NCBI GenBank assembly: GCA_029267995.1
Contig: JAJUHG010000004.1
Coordinates: forward strand, 1-33,156
Reading direction: 5' to 3'
Origin: Micrococcales bacterium
GTDB lineage: Bacteria; Actinomycetota; Actinomycetes; Actinomycetales; Cellulomonadaceae
DNA length: 33,156 nt
Shown: positions 19,417-28,170 of the stretch, one piece after another
How positions within the stretch are numbered: the stretch's first letter is position 1
Layout of the letters: each line of letters opens with the position of its first letter
Notes under the pieces: generated by a model
The model's database searches: none
The model's input: only the letters and a program-made list of their open reading frames with translations
What the model was told of the DNA's origin: nothing
Program-made: the position numbers and the translations under genes

Positions 19417-20136
19417 ATGCCTGCCCGACCGGTCGCACCCGCGACGAGCCGCCTCGCGCTCGTGCGCCGCGCCCGGGCAGTCAACCGCCGGCTCGCCGAG
19501 GCGTACCCCGACGCGCGCTGCGAGCTCGACTTCACCAACCCGCTCGAGCTGCTCGTCGCGACGGTCCTGTCCGCCCAGTGCACCGACGTGCGCGTCAACC
19601 AGGTCACCCCCGAGCTGTTCGCGCGCTTCCCCGACGCGCAGTCCTACGCGAGCGCAGACCCCGAGGAGATCGAGGAGATCATCCGCCCCACGGGCTTCTT
19701 CCGCGCCAAGACGCGGTCGATCCAGGGCCTCGCGCGCGAGCTCGTCGACAAGCACGACGGCCAGGTCCCCGGGCGCCTCGAGGACCTCGTCGCGCTCCCG
19801 GGCGTCGGGCGCAAGACGGCCAACGTCGTGCTCGGCAACGCCTTCGGGGTCCCGGGGATCACGGTCGACACGCACGTGGGTCGCCTCGCGCGGCGTCTCG
19901 GGTGGACCGAGGAGACCGACCCGGTCAAGGTCGAGCACGCGATCGGCGAGCTCGTCGAGCGGCGTGAGTGGACGATGCTCTCGCACCGGCTCGTGATCCA
20001 CGGCAGGCGCACGTGCTTCGCGCGGCGCCCCGCGTGCGGTGCGTGCCCCGTCGCGCGGCTGTGCCCGTCCTACGGGATCGGCGAGACGGACCCCGAGCGT
20101 GCCGCGGCGATGCTCAGGCCTGGTCCACAGGGCTGA
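19417..20136 (+). CDS. nth: endonuclease III
   Basis: [77 protein letters not shown] Fe-S cluster. Confidence 0.97.
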   Translation: MPARPVAPATSRLALVRRARAVNRRLAEAYPDARCELDFTNPLELLVATVLSAQCTDVRVNQVTPELFARFPDAQSYASADPEEIEEIIRPTGFFRAKTRSIQGLARELVDKHDGQVPGRLEDLVALPGVGRKTANVVLGNAFGVPGITVDTHVGRLARRLGWTEETDPVKVEHAIGELVERREWTMLSHRLVIHGRRTCFARRPACGACPVARLCPSYGIGETDPERAAAMLRPGPQG

Positions 20137-21040
20137 CGACCGCGAGCCACTCGCGCAGCAGCCGCGAGACGTCCTCGGGGGCCTCCTCGGGCACGAAGTG
20201 CCCCGCCCCCGCGACGACCTCGTAGCGCGCACCGGCGCCCACGTACCGGGCGTCCGAGCGCGCGTGGCGCACCCGCAGCACGGGGTCGAGCTCGCCGTGC
20301 ACCTGGAGGCTCGGCACGGGCGCCGCGTCGCGCAGGGCCGTGAGGTAACGCCGCCCGTCGAAGCGTGGTGTCGAGCGCACGAGCCAACGCACGTGCTCGA
20401 GCTGGGAGTGTGCGGCGAACGGGACGCGGGCGGCGTCACGGTAGAGCTCGACCGCGGCGTCGTCGGCGAAGCCCGGGGCGCTCCACGCGGCGAGGAGCCG
20501 CGCCGCGAGGTCGCGCTCGCGCATCGAGCGCTCGGGGAACCACGGCAGCTGGGCGTAGGCGACGAGCCGCCATGCGGCAGCCGAGAGGATGCGCGGGGCG
20601 TGGGAACGCAGGTGCAGCGGGTGGGGCGCCGAGACGGCCCCGACGGCCCGCACGACCTCGGGGTTGACCGCGGGCAGCGTCCACGCGAGCCCGCCGCCCA
20701 CCCCGTGCCCGACGACGACGGCGCGGCGCGAGCCGAGCGAGCGGATGACCCCCGCGACGTCGCGCGCGAGGGTCACCGCGTCGTAGCCGAGCGGGGGCTT
20801 GTCCGAGGCGCCCGTGCCGCGCAGGTCCATCGCGGCGACCCGGTACCCCGCCTCGGCGAGCACGGGGATCTGGTGGCGCCACGTCCACCAGCACTGGCCG
20901 ACGCCGTGCAGGAGCACGACGAGGGGCGTGTCACGGTCGCCGGGGCCCGCGAGGGCGACGTGGAAGCGCGAACCGTTCGCGGGCACGAACTCGTGCCGCC
21001 ACGGTCCCTCGACGAGAACGCGAGAAGAGTCAACTGTCAC
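20114..21040 (-). CDS. alpha/beta hydrolase fold protein with GHGVG nucleophile elbow
   Basis: [86 protein letters not shown]. Confidence 0.9.
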   Translation of the reverse strand: MTVDSSRVLVEGPWRHEFVPANGSRFHVALAGPGDRDTPLVVLLHGVGQCWWTWRHQIPVLAEAGYRVAAMDLRGTGASDKPPLGYDAVTLARDVAGVIRSLGSRRAVVVGHGVGGGLAWTLPAVNPEVVRAVGAVSAPHPLHLRSHAPRILSAAAWRLVAYAQLPWFPERSMRERDLAARLLAAWSAPGFADDAAVELYRDAARVPFAAHSQLEHVRWLVRSTPRFDGRRYLTALRDAAPVPSLQVHGELDPVLRVRHARSDARYVGAGARYEVVAGAGHFVPEEAPEDVSRLLREWLAVVSPVDQA

Positions 21041-21774
21041 GACGTGGGCTGGGTGCCCGTCACCGCCTCGACGGGAAGTGCGGGCTCGATGCCGCGCCGG
21101 TCCTTGGGTGGGTCGAAACGGTACCCCACGTTGCGCACCGTCCCGATCAGCTGCTCGTGCTCGGTGCCGAGCTTCGCGCGCAGCCGGCGCACGTGCACGT
21201 CGACCGTGCGCGTGCCCCCGAAGTAGTCGTAGCCCCACACCTCCTGGAGCAGCTGGGCGCGCGTGAACACCCGGCCCGGGTGCTGGACGAGGTACTTGAG
21301 CAGCTCGAACTCCTTGTACGTCAGGTCGAGCGCCCGCCCGCGCAGACGGGCCGTGTAGCCGCCCGCGTCGATCGTGAGCTCGCCCGCGGAGATCTCCTCG
21401 TCCTCCGGCCCGGGGCGGCCCGAGGCGGCCCGCTCGATCGCGAGCCGGAAGCGCGCCTCGACCTCGGCGGGCGAGGCCGTCTCGAGCAGGACGTCGCTCG
21501 CGCCCCACTCGGCGTTGACGACCGTGAGCCCGCCCTCGGTCAGCACGAGCACGAGCGGGGTGTCCAGGCCCGTCGCGCGCAGCAGGCGGCACGTCGTGCG
21601 TGCCGCGGCGAGGTCGGTGCGCGCGTCGAGCAGCACGAGGTCGACGTCGGGGGCGTCGACGAGCGCGCTCGGCTCGACGGGAAGGACGCGCACCCGGTGC
21701 GAGAGCAGACCGAGCGCAGGCAGGACTTGCACCGAACCGCCGTTGGCCGGTGTCAGGAGAAGCAGATCTGCCAT
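21037..21774 (-). CDS. glnR: GlnR-type OmpR-family nitrogen regulator
   Basis: [53 protein letters not shown]..., VTEGGLTVV-like, [54 protein letters not shown]; close to remembered actinomycete GlnR. Confidence 0.88.
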   Translation of the reverse strand: MADLLLLTPANGGSVQVLPALGLLSHRVRVLPVEPSALVDAPDVDLVLLDARTDLAAARTTCRLLRATGLDTPLVLVLTEGGLTVVNAEWGASDVLLETASPAEVEARFRLAIERAASGRPGPEDEEISAGELTIDAGGYTARLRGRALDLTYKEFELLKYLVQHPGRVFTRAQLLQEVWGYDYFGGTRTVDVHVRRLRAKLGTEHEQLIGTVRNVGYRFDPPKDRRGIEPALPVEAVTGTQPTS

Positions 21775-21899
21775 CGCTCGTCCTTCCCAGCGCTCAGGCA
21801 CACACGGTACCGCCCCGTGTTACCGGTTCGGTGCTGACCGTTCACATCTGCGACACTCGTCCGCGTGCTGACAGGCGAGAACGACGGGAAGGAGCAGGC

Positions 21900-22634
21900 G
21901 TGGACGCGCTGACCCGTGCCGTGCTGACCACGGCCGCCGCGGTCGGTCTCGCGGCCGCCGCGTACGTCTCCGAGACCGTCCTCGCCGGTGTCGTCGCGGC
22001 CATGGTGCTGCTCGTCGCGTGGGGCTGGCCCGTCCTGCTCGACCTGCCCGCACGTGCCGGGGTGCGCTTCGTCGTCGCGCTCGGCGGTCTCGGGGCGCTC
22101 GCGGCCGTGACCCTGACCGAGGGCGAGCCGTTCCTGCGCGACCTGCCCGTCGTGCTCGCGCTCGCGATCCTGCTCGCCTTCGTCAACGAGCTCGTGCGGC
22201 CCGACGGGCGGCTGCGCATGGTCGACTCGGTCGCGGGCTCGGTCTCGGGGATCCTCGTCGTGGCTGCCGCCGCGGGGTGGGTCGCAGCGGGCCGCACGGC
22301 TGGGGGGACCGCGATCGTCGTCGTCGGCGCCGTGGCCCTGGGTGTCGGGACGGCCTCGTCGGTCGTGCCCCTCTCCCCGTGGTTCGCGCTCGTCGTCGCG
22401 GTCGGCATCAGCGGGGGCGTCGGAGTCGGGCTCGCGGCCGTGCTGCCCGGGCTCACGCTCCTCGCGGGCGGGCTCGTGGGCGTCGCGGTCGGGATCCTCG
22501 GCGCGACGCTGCGTGAGCTGTTCACGCGCTTGCCCATGCTCTCCGAGCGTGCCACCGCGACCGCGGCCGTCGTCGTGCCCGTGACCGTGACCGGGATGCT
22601 CGTGTACGTCGTGGGTCGACTGCTCGTCGGTTGA
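21900..22634 (+). CDS. multi-pass membrane protein of unknown function
   Basis: GTG 21900 with GGAAGGAG RBS; long hydrophobic segments throughout. Confidence 0.75.
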   Translation: MDALTRAVLTTAAAVGLAAAAYVSETVLAGVVAAMVLLVAWGWPVLLDLPARAGVRFVVALGGLGALAAVTLTEGEPFLRDLPVVLALAILLAFVNELVRPDGRLRMVDSVAGSVSGILVVAAAAGWVAAGRTAGGTAIVVVGAVALGVGTASSVVPLSPWFALVVAVGISGGVGVGLAAVLPGLTLLAGGLVGVAVGILGATLRELFTRLPMLSERATATAAVVVPVTVTGMLVYVVGRLLVG

Positions 22635-22635
22635 G

Positions 22636-23007
22636 TCAGTAGACGATCGAGCGGGCCCGCGCGTCGAGGATCTCCTCGACGAACACCGCCGACCCCGCGA
22701 TCCGCACGCCCGGCACGAGGTCCGCCTCGGTCAGGTCGCGCCGCGCGGCGCACTGCGTGCACACCGTGACCGAGCCAGCCTCGAGCACGGCCGCGAGCAG
22801 GTCCTCGAGCGGGGCGGCGTGCTCGAGCGCGACCTCGGCCGCGCGGCCGGGCACCGCGAGCCACGCGGCCTCGCCCGTGAGCCACAGCGAGACCTCGACC
22901 CCCGCCGCGACCGCGCTCGCGGCGACCGTGAACGCCTGGTTGACGAGCTCGGGCCGGTCGGCGCCGGAGGTGGCCTTGACGACGAGGGTGCGGGTCGTGG
23001 AAGTCAC
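22636..23007 (-). CDS. DsrE family protein
   Basis: TLVVKATSGADRPELVNQAFTVAASAVAAGVEVSLWLTGEAAWLAVPGRAAEVALEHAAPLEDLLAAVLEAGSVTVCTQCAARR. Confidence 0.8.
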   Translation of the reverse strand: MTSTTRTLVVKATSGADRPELVNQAFTVAASAVAAGVEVSLWLTGEAAWLAVPGRAAEVALEHAAPLEDLLAAVLEAGSVTVCTQCAARRDLTEADLVPGVRIAGSAVFVEEILDARARSIVY

Positions 23008-23044
23008 GGCGTCAGCGTACGGCGGGCCTGGGTAGGCTGGGGAC

Positions 23045-23152
23045 ATGCAAGCGCTCGAGCTCTTCTTCGTCGGACTCCTCGTGGTCTCGGCCGTGGTCAT
23101 CACCTGGTTCGCGGGCTACGTCGTCTACAAGCTCTACCGGGGTCAGAGCTGA
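23045..23152 (+). CDS. small single-TM protein (35 aa)
   Basis: MQALELFFVGLLVVSAVVITWFAGYVVYKLYRGQS with TAGGCT-N6-ATG; below ORF-track cutoff. Confidence 0.6.
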   Translation: MQALELFFVGLLVVSAVVITWFAGYVVYKLYRGQS

Positions 23153-23231
23153 CCTTCTGGCTGCTCCACGGTCCGGCCACCCGCTCGGGTGCCGGTGCGG
23201 TGCAGGGTGCTCCGGGTCGTCGCAGGGGGAG

Positions 23232-23804
23232 ATGGGAAGCTTCGTGTCGTTCGTGATCCCCGAGGGCCTCGCACCCGAGGTGTACCCGCTCGCGTGGCTG
23301 CTCGGTCGGTGGCGCGGTGAGGGAGTCCTCGCCTACCCCGGGATCGACGACGCACCCTTCCGGCAGGACGTCGTCTTCGACCACGACGGCGGCCCCTACC
23401 TGTCCTACTCGGCGACGATCCGGCTGCTCGTCGTCCCCGACTCGCCCGACTCGCTCGACGAGCCCGCCGACGGCCCCGTGTGGGCGACCGAGTCGGGCTT
23501 CTGGCGCGTCCCGCCCGAGCGGCCCGACGACCTGCCCGCCGACAAGCACCCCGTCGAGGCGCTCCTGTCCGACCCCTCGGGCCACCTGAGCCTGTACGTC
23601 GGGGCGATCGGCTCGGGGCGGATCGACCTCGTGAGCGACCTCATCGCGCGCACCCCGACCGCGGCCGAGGTGACCGCCGCGAGCCGCCTGTACGGCTACG
23701 TCGAGGGGGACCTCATGTGGGCGTGGGACCTCGCGGCCTTCGGCGAGCCCCTGCAGTCCTACGCCTCGGCGCGCCTGTCCCGCGTCGAGGGGCCCGCAGC
23801 ATGA
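23232..23804 (+). CDS. FABP/nitrobindin-like (DUF1794) heme-binding family protein
   Basis: LAWLLGRWRGEGVLAYPGIDDAPFRQDVVFDHDGGPYLSYSA...; followed by ygfZ as in other actinobacteria. Confidence 0.88.
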   Translation: MGSFVSFVIPEGLAPEVYPLAWLLGRWRGEGVLAYPGIDDAPFRQDVVFDHDGGPYLSYSATIRLLVVPDSPDSLDEPADGPVWATESGFWRVPPERPDDLPADKHPVEALLSDPSGHLSLYVGAIGSGRIDLVSDLIARTPTAAEVTAASRLYGYVEGDLMWAWDLAAFGEPLQSYASARLSRVEGPAA

Positions 23805-24925
23805 CGAGCCCGCTGCTCTCGCGCCCCGGGGCGGTCCGCGCCGCGGGGCCCGACGACGGCGTCGCGTGGCACTACGGCGACCCGGTCGCCGAGGCACGCG
23901 CGCTCGCGCGTGGGGGCGCCGTGGTCGACCAGTCGCACCTCGGGGTCGTGACCGTCACGGGGCCCGACCGGCTCTCGTGGTTGCACTCGATCACCTCGCA
24001 GGCACTCGACTCCCTCGCACCGCGCACCTCGACCGAGCTCCTCGTGCTGTCCGTCAACGGCCACGTCGAGCACGCCGCGGGCGTCGTCGACGACGGCGAG
24101 GCGACGTGGCTCGTCACGGAGGCCGCGCACGCGGCCCCGCTCGCCGCGTGGCTCGACTCGATGCGGTTCATGATGCGCGTCGAGGTCGCCGACGTGACCG
24201 ACCGCTGGGCGGCGCTCGGCGAGCCGGTCGACGCCGAGGGTGCCGAGGGCGAGCCCGTGACGTGGCGTGACCCGTGGCCGCGCACCCTCGCGGGCGGCAC
24301 CCGGTACGGCCCGGCCGACGAGGACCACCCCGCGCAAGGGCGTGCGTGGCGGCTCGTGCTCGTCCCGCGCGAGGGTCTCCTCGACGCGGTGCGTGAGCGG
24401 GAGGCGACCGGCTGGATCCTCGCGGGCACGTGGGCTGCGGAGTCGCTGCGCGTCGAGGCGTGGCGCCCCCGGCTCGCGCGCGAGGTCGACCACCGCTCGA
24501 TCCCGCACGAGCTCGACTGGTTGCGCACCGCGGTGCACTTGAACAAGGGCTGCTACCGCGGCCAGGAGACGATCGCCCGGGTGCACAACCTCGGTCGCCC
24601 ACCGCGGCGGCTCGTGATGCTCCACCTCGACGGTTCGGGGCACGTGCTGCCCGAGGCCGGAGCCGAGGTGCGCGTGCAGGGCGAGGAGCGCGTCGTGGGC
24701 ACCGTGACGAGCGTCGCGCGGCACCACGAGCTCGGCCCGATCGCCCTCGCGGTCGTCAAACGCTCGGTCCCTGCCGACGTCGACCTCGTCGTGCCGAGCG
24801 AGGGAGGGCCCGTCGCCGCGGCCCAGGAGCTCGTGGTCAACGCCGAGGGCGTCTCTGTCGACCGGCCCGGTCCGCGCCCCGAGACGACGCCCGGGCTCAA
24901 GCGCGGACCGATGCTCTCCGGCTGA
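23801..24925 (+). CDS. ygfZ: folate-binding protein YgfZ (CAF17-like, Fe-S cluster maintenance)
   Basis: GPDRLSWLHSITSQALDSL, LNKGCYRGQETIARVHNLGRPPRRLVML signature; ATG 23801 overlaps upstream stop. Confidence 0.93.
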   Translation: MTSPLLSRPGAVRAAGPDDGVAWHYGDPVAEARALARGGAVVDQSHLGVVTVTGPDRLSWLHSITSQALDSLAPRTSTELLVLSVNGHVEHAAGVVDDGEATWLVTEAAHAAPLAAWLDSMRFMMRVEVADVTDRWAALGEPVDAEGAEGEPVTWRDPWPRTLAGGTRYGPADEDHPAQGRAWRLVLVPREGLLDAVREREATGWILAGTWAAESLRVEAWRPRLAREVDHRSIPHELDWLRTAVHLNKGCYRGQETIARVHNLGRPPRRLVMLHLDGSGHVLPEAGAEVRVQGEERVVGTVTSVARHHELGPIALAVVKRSVPADVDLVVPSEGGPVAAAQELVVNAEGVSVDRPGPRPETTPGLKRGPMLSG

Positions 24926-24979
24926 TGCACGCCCCGGTCCCTGCGACCGAGGCTCGGGGCGTCGTCGTACGCTCGAGTC

Positions 24980-26107
24980 GTGCCACCTCCTGAACCGCAG
25001 CGCACCTCGGCCCTGGGGGCGCGCGTGCGTCGCACGCTCGCGCTGCGCGCGCGGGTACGGCAGGGCAGGGTCCGCGTGCGGGCCGCGCTCCTGCCGGTCG
25101 CGCAGGCGTGCGTCGCGGCAGGCATCGCGTACGCGATCGCGTTCTACGGACTTGGGCACACCTACCCGTTCTTCGCCGCGATCGTCGCGTGGGTCACGCT
25201 GGGCTTCGAGCCGTTCCGCGAGGTGCGCAAGGTTGCCGAGCTGACGATCGGGGTCGCGATCGGCGTCCTGCTCGGCGACCTGCTCGTCCACCTCATCGGT
25301 GCGGGGTGGTGGCAGGTCGCGCTCGTCCTGGGCGTCTCGGCGCTCCTCGCGCGCTTCCTCGACCGCGGTCCGGCCCTGACGATGCAGGCCGGGGTCCAGT
25401 CGATCGTCATCGTGGGGCTGCCCGCGTTCGTCGCGACGAGCGGGCCGCTCGGGCGGTGGCTCGACGCGCTCGTGGGTGGGCTCGTCGCGCTCACCGTCGT
25501 GGTGCTGACACCCACCGACGTGCGTTCGCGGCCACGCAAGGCAGCGCGCGCCGCGCTCGTCGACCTCACCGAGGTGCTCGAGGTGCTCGCGCGCGGGCTG
25601 CGCTCGGGCTCGGTCGAGGACGTCGAGGAGTCGCTCGTGCGCGGACGTGCGTCCGAGCCCGCGCTCGAGGAGTGGCGGGACGCGGTACGGGGGGCGGCCG
25701 ACCTCGCCCGGGTGACCCCGCGCGGCCGTGCCCGGCGGCCCGAGCTCGAGCGGCTCCGGGTGGGTGCGGTGCTCGCCGACCGCGCGATGCGCTCGGCGCG
25801 GGTCGTCTCGAGGCGCGCGCTCGCCCCGGTGCGGCGAGGTGCCGAGCTGCCACAGCTCGCGGAGGTCGTCGAAGAGCTCGCGGCGGGAACCGGTGAGCTC
25901 GCCGAGGCTCTCGGGGGAGGTCTCGACACGCGTGCTGCGCGCGCACGGCTCGCGGCGGCCGGGGCGCAGCTCGACCCGTTCACGCTCGGGGAGGAGGACT
26001 GGCAGGCGCAGGCCCTCGTGCTCGTGCTGCGCTCGCTCGCGGTCGACCTTCAGGAAGCAGCGGGGGCGTCGGGCGAGGACGCGCGTTCCGCGCTGCCGCC
26101 GCTCTAG
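24980..26107 (+). CDS. FUSC/aromatic acid exporter family membrane protein
   Basis: AGIAYAIAFYGLGHTYPFFAAIVAWVTLGFEPFREVRKVAELTIGVAIGVLLGDLLVHLIG...; helical cytoplasmic C-terminus. Confidence 0.85.
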   Translation: MPPPEPQRTSALGARVRRTLALRARVRQGRVRVRAALLPVAQACVAAGIAYAIAFYGLGHTYPFFAAIVAWVTLGFEPFREVRKVAELTIGVAIGVLLGDLLVHLIGAGWWQVALVLGVSALLARFLDRGPALTMQAGVQSIVIVGLPAFVATSGPLGRWLDALVGGLVALTVVVLTPTDVRSRPRKAARAALVDLTEVLEVLARGLRSGSVEDVEESLVRGRASEPALEEWRDAVRGAADLARVTPRGRARRPELERLRVGAVLADRAMRSARVVSRRALAPVRRGAELPQLAEVVEELAAGTGELAEALGGGLDTRAARARLAAAGAQLDPFTLGEEDWQAQALVLVLRSLAVDLQEAAGASGEDARSALPPL

Positions 26108-26118
26108 GCCGTCGTGCC

Positions 26119-26149
26119 TGTACAGCGCGCGAGGTTGTCGTTGTACCGT
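26119..26149 (+). promoter_or_regulatory. putative TA autoregulatory/promoter region (TGTACA, -10 TACCGT)
   Basis: TGTACA at 26119-26124, TGTACC at 26142-26147 overlapping -10-like TACCGT 26144-26149; ATG 26156 is 6 nt downstream. Confidence 0.45.
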
Positions 26150-26155
26150 GTGCGC

Positions 26156-26452
26156 ATGGAGGTCTCGGTCAGCAAGCTGCGCGCGGAGCTCAAGGACTGG
26201 ATCGACGCTGCCCGGCGGGGCGAGGACGTCGTCATCACCGACCGGGGCGTCCCGGTCGCCCGGCTCACGGGGGTCGAGTCGGCCGACCTCATCAGCCGGC
26301 TCCAGCAGGAAGGGCTCATCACGGCCCCCGCGGCCGACCGGCCCGCGGCCACGCCCCTGTCACGCGGTGACGGCTCGCGAGAGCACCGTGAGCGTGAGGT
26401 GCCCAGGACGCAGGGGCCGCTCTCGGACCTCGCCCGTCGGCTCCGCCGCTGA
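26156..26452 (+). CDS. Phd/YefM family antitoxin
   Basis: MEVSVSKLRAELKDWIDAARRGEDVVITDRGVPVARLTGV; followed after 7 nt by a PIN-domain gene. Confidence 0.93.
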   Translation: MEVSVSKLRAELKDWIDAARRGEDVVITDRGVPVARLTGVESADLISRLQQEGLITAPAADRPAATPLSRGDGSREHREREVPRTQGPLSDLARRLRR

Positions 26453-26459
26453 GGACGCC

Positions 26460-26879
26460 GTGGCGCACGTCTACTTCCACCCGGGTGCCCTCGTGTACCT
26501 GTGCACGGCCACGTCCGGTACGGACCTCGCGGCCGAGCTGTGGAACGGCGCCGACCTCGTCGCGAGCTCGCAGGTCTCCGACCTCGAGGTGCGCACCGTG
26601 CTCGCGGGCGGGCACCGCCTCGGCAAGCTCGAGCAGCGGGCGTTCGACGCCGCGACGGCGCGCTGGCGCGACATGCGGCGCGGGCTGTGGCAGATCGACC
26701 TGTCCCCCCGGGTGACGGAGCGAGCGGCCGAGCTCGCGGCCCACCACGCCTTGCGCCCGACGGACGCGATCCATCTCGCGAGCGTCGAGCTGCTCGATGC
26801 GCCGGGCCTCGTCGTGCTCGGCTGGGGGGAGCAGTTCGTCGCAGCCGCCCGCGCCGAGGGGCACACGGTCCTCGCGTGA
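26460..26879 (+). CDS. PIN-domain (VapC-like) toxin with altered catalytic residues
   Basis: MAHVYFHPGALVYLC..., SSQVSDLEVRTVL, LRPTDAIHLASVELL, VVLGWGEQFVAAARAEG. Confidence 0.85.
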   Translation: MAHVYFHPGALVYLCTATSGTDLAAELWNGADLVASSQVSDLEVRTVLAGGHRLGKLEQRAFDAATARWRDMRRGLWQIDLSPRVTERAAELAAHHALRPTDAIHLASVELLDAPGLVVLGWGEQFVAAARAEGHTVLA

Positions 26880-26922
26880 CCTTCCCGCCCGCCAGCGTGC
26901 CCCGCTCGCGTAGGCTCGCCGC

Positions 26923-27258
26923 GTGATCTGGCAGATTCAGGCCTTCGTCTTCCTGACCCTCGCCCTCGTGATCTTCGGCGTGTGCCTGTGGGCGTTCGTC
27001 GACGTGCTGCGGCGACCGGCCGCCGCGTTCCCGTGGGCCTCGAAGCGCTCGCGGGGGTTCTGGCTCGCGATCACCGCCGCCGCGACGGCGATCAGCTTCG
27101 TCACGATCCCCGCGCCGATCGGCGTGAGCTTCCTCGACCCGATCTTCGGTTTCGCCGCCGCGGTCGCCGCGGGGATCTACCTCGCGGACGTGCGCCCCGC
27201 GGTGCGGGGCTACCATGCGCCGGGACGGGGCAGCTCGGGGCGCGGAGGCGGCTGGTGA
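26923..27258 (+). CDS. DUF2516 family membrane protein
   Basis: [60 protein letters not shown]...; TAGGCT-N6-GTG. Confidence 0.82.
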   Translation: MIWQIQAFVFLTLALVIFGVCLWAFVDVLRRPAAAFPWASKRSRGFWLAITAAATAISFVTIPAPIGVSFLDPIFGFAAAVAAGIYLADVRPAVRGYHAPGRGSSGRGGGW

Positions 27259-27680
27259 AGGCGGTCGTCCAGCGCGTGACGCGGGCGAGCGTCACGGTCG
27301 ACGGCGAGTTGGTCGGCGCGATCACGCGCCCCGGGCTCCTCGCGCTCGTCGGCGTGACGCACGACGACGGCCCCGCGCAGGTCGAGCAGATCGCCCGCAA
27401 GATCGCCGAGCTGCGCATCCTGCGCGACGAACGCTCGGTGCTCGACGAGGGTGCGCCCGTGCTCGTGGTGAGCCAGTTCACGCTCTACGGCGAGGCGCGC
27501 AAGGGGCGTCGTCCGACATGGAACGCCGCGGCGCCGGGCCCGGTCGCGGAACCGCTCGTGGACGCCGTCGTCGAGGCGCTGCGCGAGCGCGGCCTCGAGG
27601 TCGCGACGGGGCGCTTCGGGGCGATGATGCAGGTCGAGCTCGTCAACGACGGCCCGTTCACGATCCTGCTCGAGGCCTGA
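27255..27680 (+). CDS. dtd: D-aminoacyl-tRNA deacylase
   Basis: [82 protein letters not shown]. Confidence 0.97.
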   Translation: MKAVVQRVTRASVTVDGELVGAITRPGLLALVGVTHDDGPAQVEQIARKIAELRILRDERSVLDEGAPVLVVSQFTLYGEARKGRRPTWNAAAPGPVAEPLVDAVVEALRERGLEVATGRFGAMMQVELVNDGPFTILLEA

Positions 27681-27683
27681 CCG

Positions 27684-28049
27684 TCACGCGGTGAGGCGCG
27701 CGCGCAGCTCGGCGAGGTCGCGCACGAACCACACGTGCGTCCCCTCGTTGGACTCGCGCACGAAGTCCGCGAGCGCCCGACTGGCCGTGACGAACCGGGT
27801 CACGTCACCGACGACGGCGACCTGGACCCGGTAGTTCACGAACTTCTGGAGCGCCTCACCTGCCAGGCCCGTGCGCAGGTCGAAGAACTCCTCGGCGAGG
27901 CGGCTCACAGGGATCGCGACGCACGACGTCGGCTCGGCCTCGCCCCACAGCTGGCCGATCACGTCGAGGAAGTCCTGCGTCGAGGAGAGTGGGGCGCCGT
28001 CGTCGAGCACGAGGACGCGGGCCGTGCCCGCGGTGAGGATCTGGCTCAT
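27684..28049 (-). CDS. DUF4180 domain protein
   Basis: DFLDVIGQLWGEAEPTSCVAIPVSRLAEEFFDLRTGLAGEALQKFVNYRVQVAVVGDVTRFV. Confidence 0.85.
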   Translation of the reverse strand: MSQILTAGTARVLVLDDGAPLSSTQDFLDVIGQLWGEAEPTSCVAIPVSRLAEEFFDLRTGLAGEALQKFVNYRVQVAVVGDVTRFVTASRALADFVRESNEGTHVWFVRDLAELRARLTA

Positions 28050-28113
28050 GCCGGGAGGCTAGGCGCCCTCTGCCGCGCGGGCGAGCGCATATCCGCCCGT
28101 CAGGGTCGTCCTG

Positions 28114-28146
28114 TTGACACGATGAGATGTAGCAGGTCTACTACAT
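28114..28146 (+). promoter_or_regulatory. promoter with overlapping operator-like dyad for ABC exporter operon
   Basis: TTGACA (28114-28119), 17-nt spacer, TCTACT; dyad ATGTAGCAGGTCTACTACAT (28127-28146) covers spacer and -10. Confidence 0.6.
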
Positions 28147-28170
28147 TTCGGAACAGAGAGGGGATGAGTC

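Noticed and set aside
21775-21899. GlnR box in the glnR upstream region (GTTAC-N6-GGTGC)
   Set aside because: Only one half-site resembles the GlnR consensus gTnAc-N6-GaAAc; too weak to claim autoregulation.
28127-28146. PadR box (ATGT-N8-ACAT) reading of the dyad
   Set aside because: The arms ATGT/ACAT match but the spacing is 12, not 8, and no PadR gene is present in the window; kept only as an unassigned dyad.
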